Notes: a model not told the origin generated them from the letters alone. A stretch of DNA of 11,687 bases from DASRHY01 sp046765875 (GCA_046765875.1 JBKPSJ010000185.1:1-11687), one strand, 5' to 3'; numbered from the stretch's first letter, positions 1 through 7,114 are shown. Made by a program: numbers and translations.

Positions 1-217
1 TCCATGCCCTCGAAATCACGACGGGCAGCCGGGCCACCCCGCGACGCCGCCAGCACCCAGCCCACGACCAGCACCAACACCCGGAACACCATGCCCCAAG
101 TGTCCCAGATCTGTCACCCTATTATGCGAAACTCTTTAATCCGCAGGTTGTCCAATCGAGGCTCCACTATCCATTCCGGTCGGGCTAGGGTGCATGGGAT
201 CGCGAGCTTCAGTGCGC
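1..217. other. No confident gene; possible gene end on minus strand
   Basis: I see no convincing complete gene here. A long plus-strand frame runs through the stretch but is Arg/Pro/Ser-rich and looks like a shadow. On the minus strand, from about 111 down to the window edge, a short open frame encodes a hydrophobic stretch (VLVLVVGWVLAAS) that could be the start of a membrane protein or a transposase fragment continuing beyond base 1. Too little is present to decide. Confidence 0.25.
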
Positions 218-383
218 ATGTCCAACCCCGCCGGCCGCCCCTACTTCTCCGGCGACACGCTCGGCGAGGAGCCTTACACCACTCTGCCGGGCGGTGCCCG
301 ACGGGGACGTTGCCTATAGCAACGAGTCTGTCAATGGCCATGTCAATGCAGACAGGCCGATCATACCGGAAGGGACACGATAG
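218..383 (+). pseudogene. Small orphan gene, frameshifted
   Basis: I do not recognise the family. An ATG at 218 opens a frame (MSNPAGRPYFSGDTLGEEPY...) with strongly G/C-biased third positions, typical of real coding sequence. It continues only until a stop at 317-319. From 294 the next frame is the coding-like one (VPDGDVAYSNESVNGH..., ending PEGTR and a TAG at 381-383). Removing one G from GGCGGTG near 290-294 would join the two into a protein of about 54 residues, so this looks like a single-base insertion. No strong ribosome site precedes the ATG. The second half has a degenerate paralogue at 7115-7250 on the same strand. A sequencing error could also explain the shift. Confidence 0.4.
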
Positions 384-510
384 ACAGCCGCTACTTCAGC
401 GTTCCCAGCGTGCTGACAGCCCAGTCGGCGCAGGCCGTGCATCTTGTAAGCAGATGGCTGATCGTTCGGGCCGAGGAAGCCGGCCGCAACCGGGGCAGCG
501 TCCCTGAGAG
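380..510 (+). pseudogene. Remnant of a second small gene next to the IS256 scar
   Basis: A coding-like frame starts just at the stop codon of the preceding small gene, overlapping it as ATAG. It encodes DSRYFSVPSVLTAQSAQAVH and then an amphipathic helix ending near RAEEAGRNRG. A GGAAGG ribosome-site-like motif lies 5' of the ATA, at the spacing expected for a start codon, but ATA is not a normal start; GTG at 410 is the first standard one. The frame stays open to 592, but after about 510 the sequence loses coding character and runs into the end of the IS256 remnant. I infer the 3' part was lost when the IS256 element arrived. Function unknown. Confidence 0.3.
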
Positions 511-540
511 GGGTGGGCTTTCGAGGTTGATCCTCGGTGC

Positions 541-1224
541 CTACTCGCCGCTGTCGATCGCGGCGATGGGACTAGTATCGCGGTCGGGATAGAGCAGCGC
601 CATGGAGCCTTCGGACAGGTAGCGGCGGTTGTCGGCGGACTGCCATTCGACGTGCATGTCGGCCAGCACGGCGCCGACCAGGCGGATCACGGAGGCGTCG
701 TTGGGGAAGCCCACGACGCGGGCTCGGCGCATGATCTCCTTGTTCACCGCTCCAACGGATTGGTGCTCCAGATCTTCGACCAGTGCGCTCTGGGGAAGCC
801 GGTGAACGCGAGCACCTCGGTCTTGGCGCCGTCCATCAATGGGCCGATCTTGGGGAACCGGCCAGCGAGCTGGTCACGGACCTGGTCCCAGGTCGCCGCG
901 ACGGCCTCGGGGGTGGGTTGAGCGAAGATCGTGCGGAACACCGCGGCGACCATGTCGGTGTGTGTCTTGGGCACCAGCGCCAACAGGTTCCGCGCGAAGT
1001 GCACCCGGCAGCGTTGGTGGGCGGTCTTCTGAAACGACCGCTTCAGTGCCGCCACCAGTCCGGCGTGTTGGTCGGAGATGACCAACACGCACCCCGGGCA
1101 GGCCACGCTTCTTCAGGTCGGTCAGGAAGGCCCGCCAAAACACCTCGTCTTCGCTGTCGCCGACGTCCAGGCCAAGGATCTCCCGGTCGCCGTCGGCACG
1201 GATACCCGAGGCCACGACTATGAG
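541..1224 (-). pseudogene. IS256-family transposase remnant (N-terminus lost, two frameshifts)
   Basis: Three consecutive minus-strand frames together give the C-terminal half of an IS256-family (Mutator-type, DDE) transposase. The first, about 1224 to 1100, contains VVASGIRADGDREILGLDVG and FWRAFLTDLKKRGLPGVRV. The second, about 1106 to 744, continues with LVISDQHAGL, QRCRVHFARNLLA and HWSKIWSTNPLER. The third, 747 to 541, ends with NKEIMRRARVVGFPN and RRYLSEGSMALL. The frames join by one extra base near 1099 (GTGCGTGTTGGTC where GTGCGTGTGGTC would keep frame) and one missing G near 746 (GAGCGGTGAAC). The N-terminal half, including the first catalytic Asp region, is absent, so the protein cannot be functional. 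Family membership is known from these conserved blocks; the indel positions are read directly. Confidence 0.85.
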
Positions 1225-1230
1225 ACCAAC

Positions 1231-1455
1231 GTGAGGGCAATTCGACACGTCAGGGAAGGTCTGCTGACCGTACCTGTCAACACAACGGTCAGAGGCGACG
1301 GCGAACTACGGGTGAGCATCGACCTGGCGCCGCTTGTCTTCGGAAGCATGATGATCGTCAACCTTCTGGTCGCCCATGTCGCCGAACTTGCAGGGCAGAG
1401 CAGGGAGGACGTGATCGAGCACATGCGCCAGGTCGTGAACGACCTCGGAACGTAG
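1231..1455 (+). pseudogene. 3' fragment of a hypothetical gene cut by the IS256 remnant
   Basis: This plus-strand frame abuts the truncated 5' end of the IS256 remnant and ends at TAG 1453-1455. It encodes about 60 coding-like residues (VNTTVRGDGELRVSIDLAPL, then VNLLVAHVAELAGQSREDVIEHMRQVVNDLGT in two helices) with mostly G/C third positions. The frame continues upstream only into transposase antisense. GTG at 1231 is the first possible start downstream of the junction, but no ribosome site supports it. I infer that the real 5' end was removed by the IS256 insertion or a later deletion. I do not recognise the family. It could still be translated as a 74-residue protein. Confidence 0.45.
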
Positions 1456-1768
1456 ACCGTGGGCCCCGGCTCGAGAGAACCGGCCGCGCCTGGTGGCTGA
1501 GGCGGTGTATGGCGTCACTGCCTCGGATGGGTGGTCGGGGTCGTCCGGCTGGGTCCAGGCCCGCAGAACGGCGTAGATCGCCGGTGCGTTCGCCGCCGGG
1601 AGCGCGTCATCTACCTGGACAGCACACAACCAGTACCTCAACAGCGCTTAACCCAAGGCCACGAACTCGTCGACCGCGCCGTGCAGTGGCACGCCGACCC
1701 CGCCGAGCCGGCTTCGGCCGCGAAGGCGGGCATGCGGTCGAGCACAGCCGCGTCTAGTCTGCGTGAGC
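1456..1768. other. Gene-poor stretch with a possible decayed ORF
   Basis: No convincing gene. A plus-strand frame from 1531 includes ERVIYLDSTQPVPQQRLTQG followed by HELVDRAVQWH. That pattern is loosely like the core of an ImmA/IrrE-type peptidase (hydrophobic strand, then HELGH), but the metal motif is not intact and the flanking sequence is low-complexity, so I do not call it. TAGTCT at 1755-1760 could be the -10 element for the next gene. Confidence 0.3.
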
Positions 1769-1993
1769 ATGGCTGGAATCGTACTACGTGTCCGCCTCAC
1801 GGGCGGCGAAAACATGGATGTCACGTACGACGAGCGGGACGCGGCTAGTGCGGACGTCGTCATCGACCATGTCGTGTCGACACTGGCGGAAGAGAATGGG
1901 GTACTGCGTTGCAGGCACGGTGATCGGCTCCTGGTGCTGTACGCGCGGGGCGTCGCCGCGGTCGAGGTCGGGCCACGCGGAGCGGTCCTGTAG
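1769..1993 (+). CDS. Small conserved hypothetical protein (74 aa)
   Basis: The reading frame encodes MAGIVLRVRLTGGENMDVTY, then an acidic helix (DAASADVVIDHVVSTLAEE), then a strand-rich C-terminus (HGDRLLVLYARGVAAVEVGP). Codon use is clean and the small alpha/beta layout looks like a folded domain. I recognise no enzyme motif. No Shine-Dalgarno sequence precedes ATG 1769 or the alternative GTG 1763; instead a TAGTCT -10-like hexamer sits 8 bases upstream of the ATG, so the transcript may be leaderless, which is common in actinobacteria. Function unknown; the gene stands alone, convergent with the GAF-ANTAR operon. Confidence 0.65.
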   Translation: MAGIVLRVRLTGGENMDVTYDERDAASADVVIDHVVSTLAEENGVLRCRHGDRLLVLYARGVAAVEVGPRGAVL

Positions 1994-2045
1994 CGCGCAG
2001 TCGCGCGCCCTGTGACACGCCGCCACGGAACCACGAAACCCCTCT

Positions 2046-2061
2046 GCCGTCGGCTGACGGC
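2046..2061. terminator. Candidate hairpin between convergent genes
   Basis: GCCGTC and GACGGC form a perfect 6-bp stem with a GGCT loop, lying between the converging ends of the small orphan gene (1993) and the GAF-ANTAR gene (2177). There is no U-tract on either strand, so intrinsic termination is only a possibility. Confidence 0.25.
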
Positions 2062-2176
2062 GAAGGCGGAATCGGACGTTCATGGGCATCGCCTCGTCGG
2101 CCGCCGGTTCCCGGCAGTCCGCGTGGGGCGCCATCGCTGCGGACACCGCCCACCCTACCCGGTGCCGGCGATGCTC

Positions 2177-2884
2177 CTAGAGGCCAAGGCTCTCGCGGCC
2201 TTCGACCACGTCGGTGGCGAGCTCAGCCAGTCGGCGGTTCGATGCGCGTGCCGTACGGCGGAGGAGCCCGAAGGCGGCGCTCATGTCCAGGCCGCCCCGC
2301 TCCGCGATCACGCCCTTGGCTTGTTCGATCACGATGCGACTGTTGAGCGCGGCCTGTAGTTGTCCGGCCAGAATCTCGCGGCTGCGGGTGAGCCGTTCTT
2401 GCAGGATCGCGATGGTCGCCACATCGGCGAGCGCCTGGGCCACGCGCAGGTCTTCGAGCTGAACGTCGTCCGGCGTGGTCCAGAACAGGTTGAGCGCACC
2501 GATGGTCTGACCACGTAGGCGTAGAGGTAGAGCCTGTACCGCTTTGAAACCCGCCGAGCTGGCCTCGGCGGCGAACCGTGGCCAGCGCTCGTTGCCACCG
2601 CTCAACGGGGCGACGCCGATCGGGCGGCCCTCGATGTAGCAGTCGAGGCACGGGCCTTCGTCGTTCTGCAGCTCGAACAGCTCGATCAGCCGGACCTGCT
2701 CACTCGACGATGCGGCCACCTGCAGGACGCCACGGTTATCGCCGAGCAGCAGCCCGGCGGCGTCCACGCCCAGCAACTCGATGCACCGCTCGGTCAGCAT
2801 CTGGAGGAGTTCGATGACGTCGTACTCGTCGACCAGCGAGTCGGCCAGCTCGACGAACGTCGTGGCGAGGCGGTCGGTGTCCAT
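2177..2884 (-). CDS. GAF-ANTAR domain regulator (235 aa)
   Basis: The protein has an N-terminal GAF sensor domain (about residues 20-160, with NDEGPCLDCYIEGRPI and ALPLRLRGQTIGALNLFW) and a C-terminal ANTAR domain (about 173-229, with NSRIVIEQAKGVIAERGGLD and AFGLLRRTARASNRRLAELA). Known ANTAR domains bind paired RNA hairpins and act as transcription antiterminators; the GAF part usually senses a small ligand or redox state. The ATG at 2884 is chosen because the long upstream extension of the frame is Arg/Pro-rich and antisense to the neighbouring gene. It is the last gene of a three-gene operon, 32 bp after the preceding stop, so it probably responds to the same signal. Ligand and RNA target cannot be read from the sequence. 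Confidence 0.9.
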   Translation of the reverse strand: MDTDRLATTFVELADSLVDEYDVIELLQMLTERCIELLGVDAAGLLLGDNRGVLQVAASSSEQVRLIELFELQNDEGPCLDCYIEGRPIGVAPLSGGNERWPRFAAEASSAGFKAVQALPLRLRGQTIGALNLFWTTPDDVQLEDLRVAQALADVATIAILQERLTRSREILAGQLQAALNSRIVIEQAKGVIAERGGLDMSAAFGLLRRTARASNRRLAELATDVVEGRESLGL

Positions 2885-2916
2885 GCCGCGAATTCTTCCA
2901 GCAGACCGGTCGCGGG

Positions 2917-3609
2917 TCAGCGCTCGTCGAGCCGCAGCCGTCCGGCGACGATGTCGCGGGACACCTCGGCCACGGGACGCCCGGCCGTATACGCGGCCGC
3001 GCACAGCCGGGCGAAGGCATCGATGACGCCGAGGTGGAGCTGGACGGTCAGCATGCCGGTGGCCTGGTGCACCTCGGGACGGAACCTGGTGCCGTCGGTG
3101 ATCACCCACACCAACGCGTCGGCCGAGCCGATCGCCGGATTGTCGAGCAGCACGATCGCGGCCGCGTCGGCGACCAGGACGACCTCTGTCAGCTCCGCTT
3201 GCGGCAGCGAGCCGGGAAGCCGGCGATAGAGTCCGAGGACGCCGATCGTCGTCGCGCCGACCTGGACCGGAGCGGCGAAGACGGCGCCGACTTCCAGGGT
3301 GGCTGCGGCAGGCGCGAACCATGGCCAGCGGACGGCTCCGGCGCCTGCGAGGTCAGGCTCCAGTACCGCAGACGCGGTCCGCGCGGCATCGAGACCGGGC
3401 CCCTCGCCGAGTTCTTGCTGCAGGTCGTCAAGTCGTGCCGCGACCTGGTCGGTCGCGTGAATGGTTACCCGGTTCGGCGCTGTGGCGATCAGTTGTACGC
3501 CGGCACCGGAGACGTCGAGTCCATCGACGCAGAGCTCGCACAGCCTGGCGATCCGAGCCTGAACCGTACCTCCGGCCGCCAGCAGGTGCTGCCAGCCGGT
3601 CGTGAGCAT
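2917..3609 (-). CDS. GAF domain protein with divergent ANTAR tail (230 aa)
   Basis: Residues about 15-155 match a GAF domain (QQELGEGPGLDAARTASAVL, then VGAVFAAPVQVGATTIGVLG). The C-terminal 54 residues (RPEVHQATGMLTVQLHLGVI, then FARLCAAAYTAGRPVAEVSR) follow the three-helix ANTAR layout, but the usual IEQAKG core is replaced by VHQATG. This variant is familiar from actinobacterial GAF proteins; whether it binds RNA is unclear. ATG 3609 lies only 3 bases past the desaturase stop codon, which implies translational coupling; the nearest ribosome-site-like sequence is weak. The product is the middle member of the operon and probably a cytoplasmic sensor-regulator. Confidence 0.85.
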   Translation of the reverse strand: MLTTGWQHLLAAGGTVQARIARLCELCVDGLDVSGAGVQLIATAPNRVTIHATDQVAARLDDLQQELGEGPGLDAARTASAVLEPDLAGAGAVRWPWFAPAAATLEVGAVFAAPVQVGATTIGVLGLYRRLPGSLPQAELTEVVLVADAAAIVLLDNPAIGSADALVWVITDGTRFRPEVHQATGMLTVQLHLGVIDAFARLCAAAYTAGRPVAEVSRDIVAGRLRLDER

Positions 3610-3612
3610 GGG

Positions 3613-4659
3613 TTACCCGTCGTCACGCGGAGCTGGGCGGCGGAGTCCGGCGCCTACCTGATGAAGGTGGCAGAGGACCTGTCCGTACGACGTCAACGCG
3701 GACGACTCCTTGTAGGGCACGCCGCGGAGTTCACAGAACCGCCGGACCACGGGCTGGGCGCGGCGCAGGTTGGGCCGCGGCATGCTTGGGAACAAGTGGT
3801 GCTCGATCTGATAGTTCAGGCCGCCCAGCGCCGCATCGAGCAGGATGCCGCCGCGGACGTTGCGGGACGTCAGCACCTGTCGCAGCAGCGGGTCGCGAGC
3901 CTGCTCGACCGACAACGCAGGCATGCCTTTGTGGTTGGGCGCGAACGAACAACCCAGGTAGACACCGAGCAGGCCCTGGTGGATCGCGACGAACACGACG
4001 GCCTGCAGCCAGCCCATCGTCGTCACGATCAAGGCGGCGTACGCCGCGACATGAGCCGCAAGCAGGACGAGTTCCGTGGTGCGGCCGCGGATGCCGGGGC
4101 GGAGCAGGGCACGGACGCTAGCCACTTGGAGGCTCAGGGCTTCGAGTAGGAGCAGCGGGAAGAACAGCCACGCCTGGTGACGGGTCAGCCAGGCACCGGC
4201 ACCGCGTCGCGCCGCCGCACTCTCGTCATCGAACACCAGAACGCCCGGACGTGCGTCGGGGTCGCCGTCGAGGTCGTTCGGATGTGCATGGTGGGCGTTG
4301 TGCTTGTCGACCCACCAGCCGAAGCTCAGACCGTTGAGCAGGTTCGCGTGCAGCAGACCCAGCACGCTGGTAGGACCGGCGCGGCGCGCGATCTGCCGGT
4401 GTCCGGCGTCATGGCTGAGGAACCCGATCTGGGCCGACACCACCGCGAACGGAATCGCCAGCATCATCAGCCACCACGAGTCGCGCAGCAACACCATCGC
4501 GGTCACGATGAGCGCGAGGGCGAGGAGGTTGGCCGCAACTACGCCGCCGTAGAATCCGGGCCGCCGTCGCAGCAGGCCCAGCCCGCGGATCTCGGCAGCC
4601 AACTCGGCGTAGCCGCTCAGCTCGGCGGCGCGTGGCGCAGCTCGTTCGGTAACGGACAT
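3613..4659 (-). CDS. Membrane fatty acid desaturase (348 aa)
   Basis: This is an integral-membrane di-iron desaturase of the acyl-lipid/acyl-CoA type, introducing a double bond into fatty acyl chains. Three histidine boxes are intact: HDAGH (83-87), HNAHH (120-124) and QIEHH followed by LFPSMPR (284-295). The QIEHH form is typical of DesA3-like and front-end desaturases. Hydrophobic segments lie near 41-58, 63-80, 164-180 and 196-235. ATG 4659 is preferred over GTG 4692 because GGGAG stands 7 bases upstream of it, whereas the GTG has no clear ribosome site; the 11 extra residues also look non-coding. It is the first gene of the operon with the two GAF regulators. No electron-donor gene is visible nearby. 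Regiospecificity cannot be told. The IS1380 element ends 61 bp upstream, so the native promoter may have been displaced. Confidence 0.93.
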   Translation of the reverse strand: MSVTERAAPRAAELSGYAELAAEIRGLGLLRRRPGFYGGVVAANLLALALIVTAMVLLRDSWWLMMLAIPFAVVSAQIGFLSHDAGHRQIARRAGPTSVLGLLHANLLNGLSFGWWVDKHNAHHAHPNDLDGDPDARPGVLVFDDESAAARRGAGAWLTRHQAWLFFPLLLLEALSLQVASVRALLRPGIRGRTTELVLLAAHVAAYAALIVTTMGWLQAVVFVAIHQGLLGVYLGCSFAPNHKGMPALSVEQARDPLLRQVLTSRNVRGGILLDAALGGLNYQIEHHLFPSMPRPNLRRAQPVVRRFCELRGVPYKESSALTSYGQVLCHLHQVGAGLRRPAPRDDG

Positions 4660-4720
4660 CCCTGGACTCCCGACCGGTCGGATCGTCGCCACCGAGGTCC
4701 AGGGCAGCCGTACACACTCA

Positions 4721-4740
4721 CCTTAGCCTCGATCCGTGGA
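4721..4740. repeat. IS1380 left terminal inverted repeat
   Basis: CCTTAGCCTCGATCCGTGGA is the exact reverse complement of 6411-6430. Identity stops at the next base on both sides, which fixes the outer end at 4721. Confidence 0.92.
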
Positions 4741-4870
4741 ACCGCTGATTTGTAATGCCGCCAGGCGCGATCGTGGTCGGCTTGGGGTGTGGGCGGGGAA
4801 GGTCTGCTGGTCTGTCCAGCTCTTCCACGTTGGTTCCGGTCGGGCCGTGTTCGGCGGGATCGTCGGGGTC

Positions 4871-6304
4871 TCAGGTGGTGACCGGGGGTCCAGGTCCGAA
4901 GACGGTGTGCCAGAGGGTGGTCCAGTGGTCGGCCCATGGCCAGTGCGCGGGTAGGTGCAGCAGGTGGCGTCGCTGGGGACGAGCCAATCGCGCGGGGACG
5001 GCGACGATGTGGCGGCGTAGCGTCGCGCCGCGGGCGGCGGCGTGTCTCGCGCTGATGAGGCTTCCGGCCGCGCGGAGCAGATTGTGGGTGATCGCGGCGC
5101 AGATCGCCCAGGCGCTGTTCGCGGCGAACCGCCCGGACGGCAGGTGGGCCAGCGGCCCGTCGATCAGGTCTGCGAATGTGGTTTCGATGATCGCGTGGCG
5201 GCGGTGGGTGATGTCGGCTGCGGCGGTCGGCTCGGTGCTGTTGGTGAGGAACGGGTGGTAACGCCAGACCGGGAACAGCTCGCCGGTCTTGTCGGTGTTG
5301 TCGCCACGGGCTTGGTCGCGGACGCGGCGCACGATCAGTCGGGCGGTGACCGGCTGCGTGGTGGCGGTGAAGGCGGTGAACGGCACCTCGGCGACCTCGG
5401 CGTCGGAGATCAGCTCGCCGGTCTCGGGATCGACGACCGCGCCCGGGTAGTGCACCGGTGTCCAGGCGTTCTCGGTGATGCCGCCGATCGCGCGGACGAC
5501 CGTGCGGTGCTTGGCCAGCGCGACCGAAAACTCCACCCCGGCCTTCAGACAGGCGCCGACCACCGAGCTGATGCCGTAGGCCGAGTCGCCGCGCACCAAA
5601 ATCTCGCCGGTCGCGCCGGCGGCACGAGCCACGGCGATCGCCTCGCGCACCATCGACACGGCGCCCTTCGCCGAGCCCGCCCTGCCGGCCCGCAGCCGGA
5701 TCCCGGTCACCACCGGCGCGCCGCCAGGGGCCTGATCGGTGCTGTCGGTGCTCAAGGTGGTGGCCAGTGGAGACAGGCCGCGGCGCAGCACCTGACGGCC
5801 GGCGATCTTGGTGTATCCGAAGCTGGCGCCCTGCTTGGCGTGGCCGTAGACCGGGCGCAGCAGCGAGTCGATGTCGATCAGCGCCCGCCGTTCGATGCCC
5901 GGTAGCAGGTCGGTGCACGCGACCAAGCCGACCAGGTGTTCGCGCGCCACCGCGGCCAGTTGCCGGGTCTGGCCGTGGGTGAACTCGCGCAGGAACTGGC
6001 CCAACGTGGCCGGCGCATACACCCCGGCGAACAACCGCGCCATGCCGCCAGCGCGGATCACGTCCAGATCATCGATGCTGTCCGCGCCCGCGGCCATCCC
6101 GGCAATGATCGAGGTCAGCTTGCCCGCCGGGTTCGCCGCCGCCGAGGCCACCCTCGTCTCGGTGATCGCGACCTTGGCCGCGACCAACTCAGACAGACCA
6201 GCACGCTCGGCCAACGCCATCACCGGCACCAGACCAGCGCACGACACCAGACACTCGTCATCAAACACCGACCTGGCCCGCGACCAGCCATGAGATAGTT
6301 GCAC
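4871..6304 (-). CDS. IS1380-family transposase (477 aa)
   Basis: This DDE transposase is full length for its family. Candidate catalytic residues are D144 or D146 in LIDIDSLLRPVYGHAKQGAS, D240 in VRGDSAYG and E374 in RHAIIETTF, followed by the helical HNLLRAAGSL region. The YGHAKQGASFGYTK block is characteristic of the family. GTG 6304 is chosen as start because GGAAGG lies 8 bases upstream; no nearer in-frame alternative has a better site. That ribosome site falls within one arm of a 12-bp inverted repeat (see the hairpin at 6306-6378). There are no internal stops or frameshifts, so the element may be active. Mobilisation in trans of related copies is possible but cannot be judged from one window. 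Confidence 0.93.
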   Translation of the reverse strand: MQLSHGWSRARSVFDDECLVSCAGLVPVMALAERAGLSELVAAKVAITETRVASAAANPAGKLTSIIAGMAAGADSIDDLDVIRAGGMARLFAGVYAPATLGQFLREFTHGQTRQLAAVAREHLVGLVACTDLLPGIERRALIDIDSLLRPVYGHAKQGASFGYTKIAGRQVLRRGLSPLATTLSTDSTDQAPGGAPVVTGIRLRAGRAGSAKGAVSMVREAIAVARAAGATGEILVRGDSAYGISSVVGACLKAGVEFSVALAKHRTVVRAIGGITENAWTPVHYPGAVVDPETGELISDAEVAEVPFTAFTATTQPVTARLIVRRVRDQARGDNTDKTGELFPVWRYHPFLTNSTEPTAAADITHRRHAIIETTFADLIDGPLAHLPSGRFAANSAWAICAAITHNLLRAAGSLISARHAAARGATLRRHIVAVPARLARPQRRHLLHLPAHWPWADHWTTLWHTVFGPGPPVTT

Positions 6305-6305
6305 C

Positions 6306-6378
6306 GAAAGTGCCTTCCGTGAAACCGGACAATCAGGACCTTGACACTCCCGATTCTCCTTACACAGAAGGCACTTTC
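6306..6378 (-). promoter_or_regulatory. Ribosome-site-sequestering hairpin upstream of IS1380 transposase
   Basis: GAAAGTGCCTTC at 6306-6317 is the exact reverse complement of 6367-6378, and pairing extends to 16 bp with one mismatch (6306-6321 with 6363-6378). In transposase mRNA the 3' arm contains the GGAAGG ribosome site that ends 8 bases before the GTG start. RNA entering from outside the element could fold and hide this site. A transcript starting inside the roughly 45-base loop would lack the 5' arm and remain translatable. The fold is read from sequence; the regulatory role is inference from the known IS10/IS50-type strategy. Confidence 0.55.
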
Positions 6379-6410
6379 ACCGTCACCGCGCCGACACGCG
6401 AGCCAGCCCA

Positions 6411-6430
6411 TCCACGGATCGAGGCTAAGG
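6411..6430. repeat. IS1380 right terminal inverted repeat
   Basis: TCCACGGATCGAGGCTAAGG is the exact reverse complement of the left end at 4721-4740 and lies upstream of the transposase start. Confidence 0.92.
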
Positions 6431-6641
6431 CCAATCCGCAACCAAGGGCGTAATTTACTGAGCCGGTCGTTGTTTGTCCGCGCAAGTGGCTCGTCTTTCA
6501 CGCTCGCGGATCTGCTCGGGCGGTCCTGCTGTCCGATCTCCGTCACCTCTGGGAGTGCGGCACGAGCGCCCAGGCTCGGGCACCGCATGCCGCGGCGTGG
6601 TCAGGCGTACTGGACCCGGGGGGTCGGCAGGCCTGCCCGAC
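6431..6641. other. Intergenic stretch beside the IS1380 end
   Basis: I see no gene. If the IS1380 inserted simply, the former promoter of the desaturase operon would lie here on the minus strand; the AT-richer piece around 6449-6462 (TAATTTACTGAG) is the only segment resembling a promoter core, but no convincing -35/-10 pair is present. Confidence 0.3.
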
Positions 6642-6920
6642 CAGGGTCTTGCCGAGCCGCTTGATCTCCGGGATTGGACACGTCGGTAAGGACGCGAGCA
6701 GTTTCTGGGCGATCCGCCGGCCGGCGGCGAGGTTTTCGGCCTGATAGGCCGCTCGGAGCTGTTGTGCGCACTGCCAGGCGATAAAGACCTCAGCGTGGCG
6801 TTCATCGGCCGCGATCGCCTTGTCCAGGCGGGCGCGTTGCCGGTCGGTGAGGTTGTCGGCTCCGTCCTACACCACATGGCCGCCGTACAGAAACAAGTCA
6901 AAGACATGCTCCGCCTTTTC
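6642..6920 (-). pseudogene. ISL3-family transposase fragment
   Basis: The minus strand encodes NLTDRQRARLDKAIAADERH, then AWQCAQQLRAAYQAENLAAG, then a block ending TCPIPEIKRLGKTL. This matches the region just before the last part of the DDE domain in ISL3 (IS204/IS1096-type) transposases. An in-frame TAG at 6867-6869 interrupts it. After LGKTL the sequence departs from the family, so the usual C-terminal TNGPTEAINGR-like block is missing, and the N-terminal two thirds are absent as well. The upstream limit near 6920 is approximate: residues before the stop are plausible but not clearly ISL3. It is a scar and no longer functional. The family call rests on motif memory. Confidence 0.72.
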
Positions 6921-7114
6921 CGGACTCGCGCTCGGCGGCCCGGCGGCGGCCCCAGGAGACGGATCGGCCGCCCTCCCGCAACGGGCTCTTACAGCTCCTG
7001 ATGCCCGTGACGGGGCAAAAGTTATGTCGGTGGGATGGGTGAGATTGGAGCGCCGCCCACCCGGTCGGTTCCGAGTGGCAGGCGAGGCAGTCGGATGACG
7101 TGGCGACGACGTGT
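6921..7114. other. No gene seen
   Basis: Between the ISL3 scar and the degenerate repeat I find no frame with coding character, no tRNA and no clear repeat end. Confidence 0.3.

Larger units (their letters stand above)
4721..6430 (-). mobile_element. Complete IS1380-family insertion sequence (1710 bp)
   Basis: The element is bounded by perfect 20-bp inverted repeats at 4721-4740 and 6411-6430 and contains one full-length transposase on the minus strand. Ends beginning CCT fit the IS1380 family, which normally makes a 4-bp target duplication. The flanking tetramers here are CTCA (4717-4720) and CCAA (6431-6434), so no perfect duplication is present. This suggests recombination between copies, a flanking deletion, or later mutation. 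The element sits immediately upstream of the desaturase operon and points the same way. Confidence 0.9.

Noticed and set aside
309..338. GTTGC-N5-GCAAC palindrome as an IS terminal repeat or operator
   Set aside because: Its likeness to 7143 extends through neighbouring coding-like sequence, so shared protein ancestry explains it better.
4..507. Long plus-strand open frame of 167 codons
   Set aside because: The product is Arg/Pro/Ser-rich without domain pattern, and better coding signals lie in other frames (218-383, 380-510).
1618..1690. ImmA/IrrE-like peptidase core (HELVD)
   Set aside because: Only one short resemblance, the metal-binding second His is absent, and the surrounding sequence lacks coding structure.
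2177..3322. N-terminally extended form of the GAF-ANTAR protein (381 aa)
   Set aside because: The extra 146 residues are antisense-like Arg/Pro/Gly repeats overlapping the upstream GAF gene; the ATG at 2884 starts a normal-length protein.
3034..4149. 371-codon plus-strand frame opposite the desaturase and GAF genes
   Set aside because: It is a GC-skew shadow; the minus strand has complete conserved motifs in the same place.
4617..5918. 433-codon minus-strand frame within IS1380
   Set aside because: It is a frame-shifted shadow of the transposase, rich in Arg and His-Arg runs.
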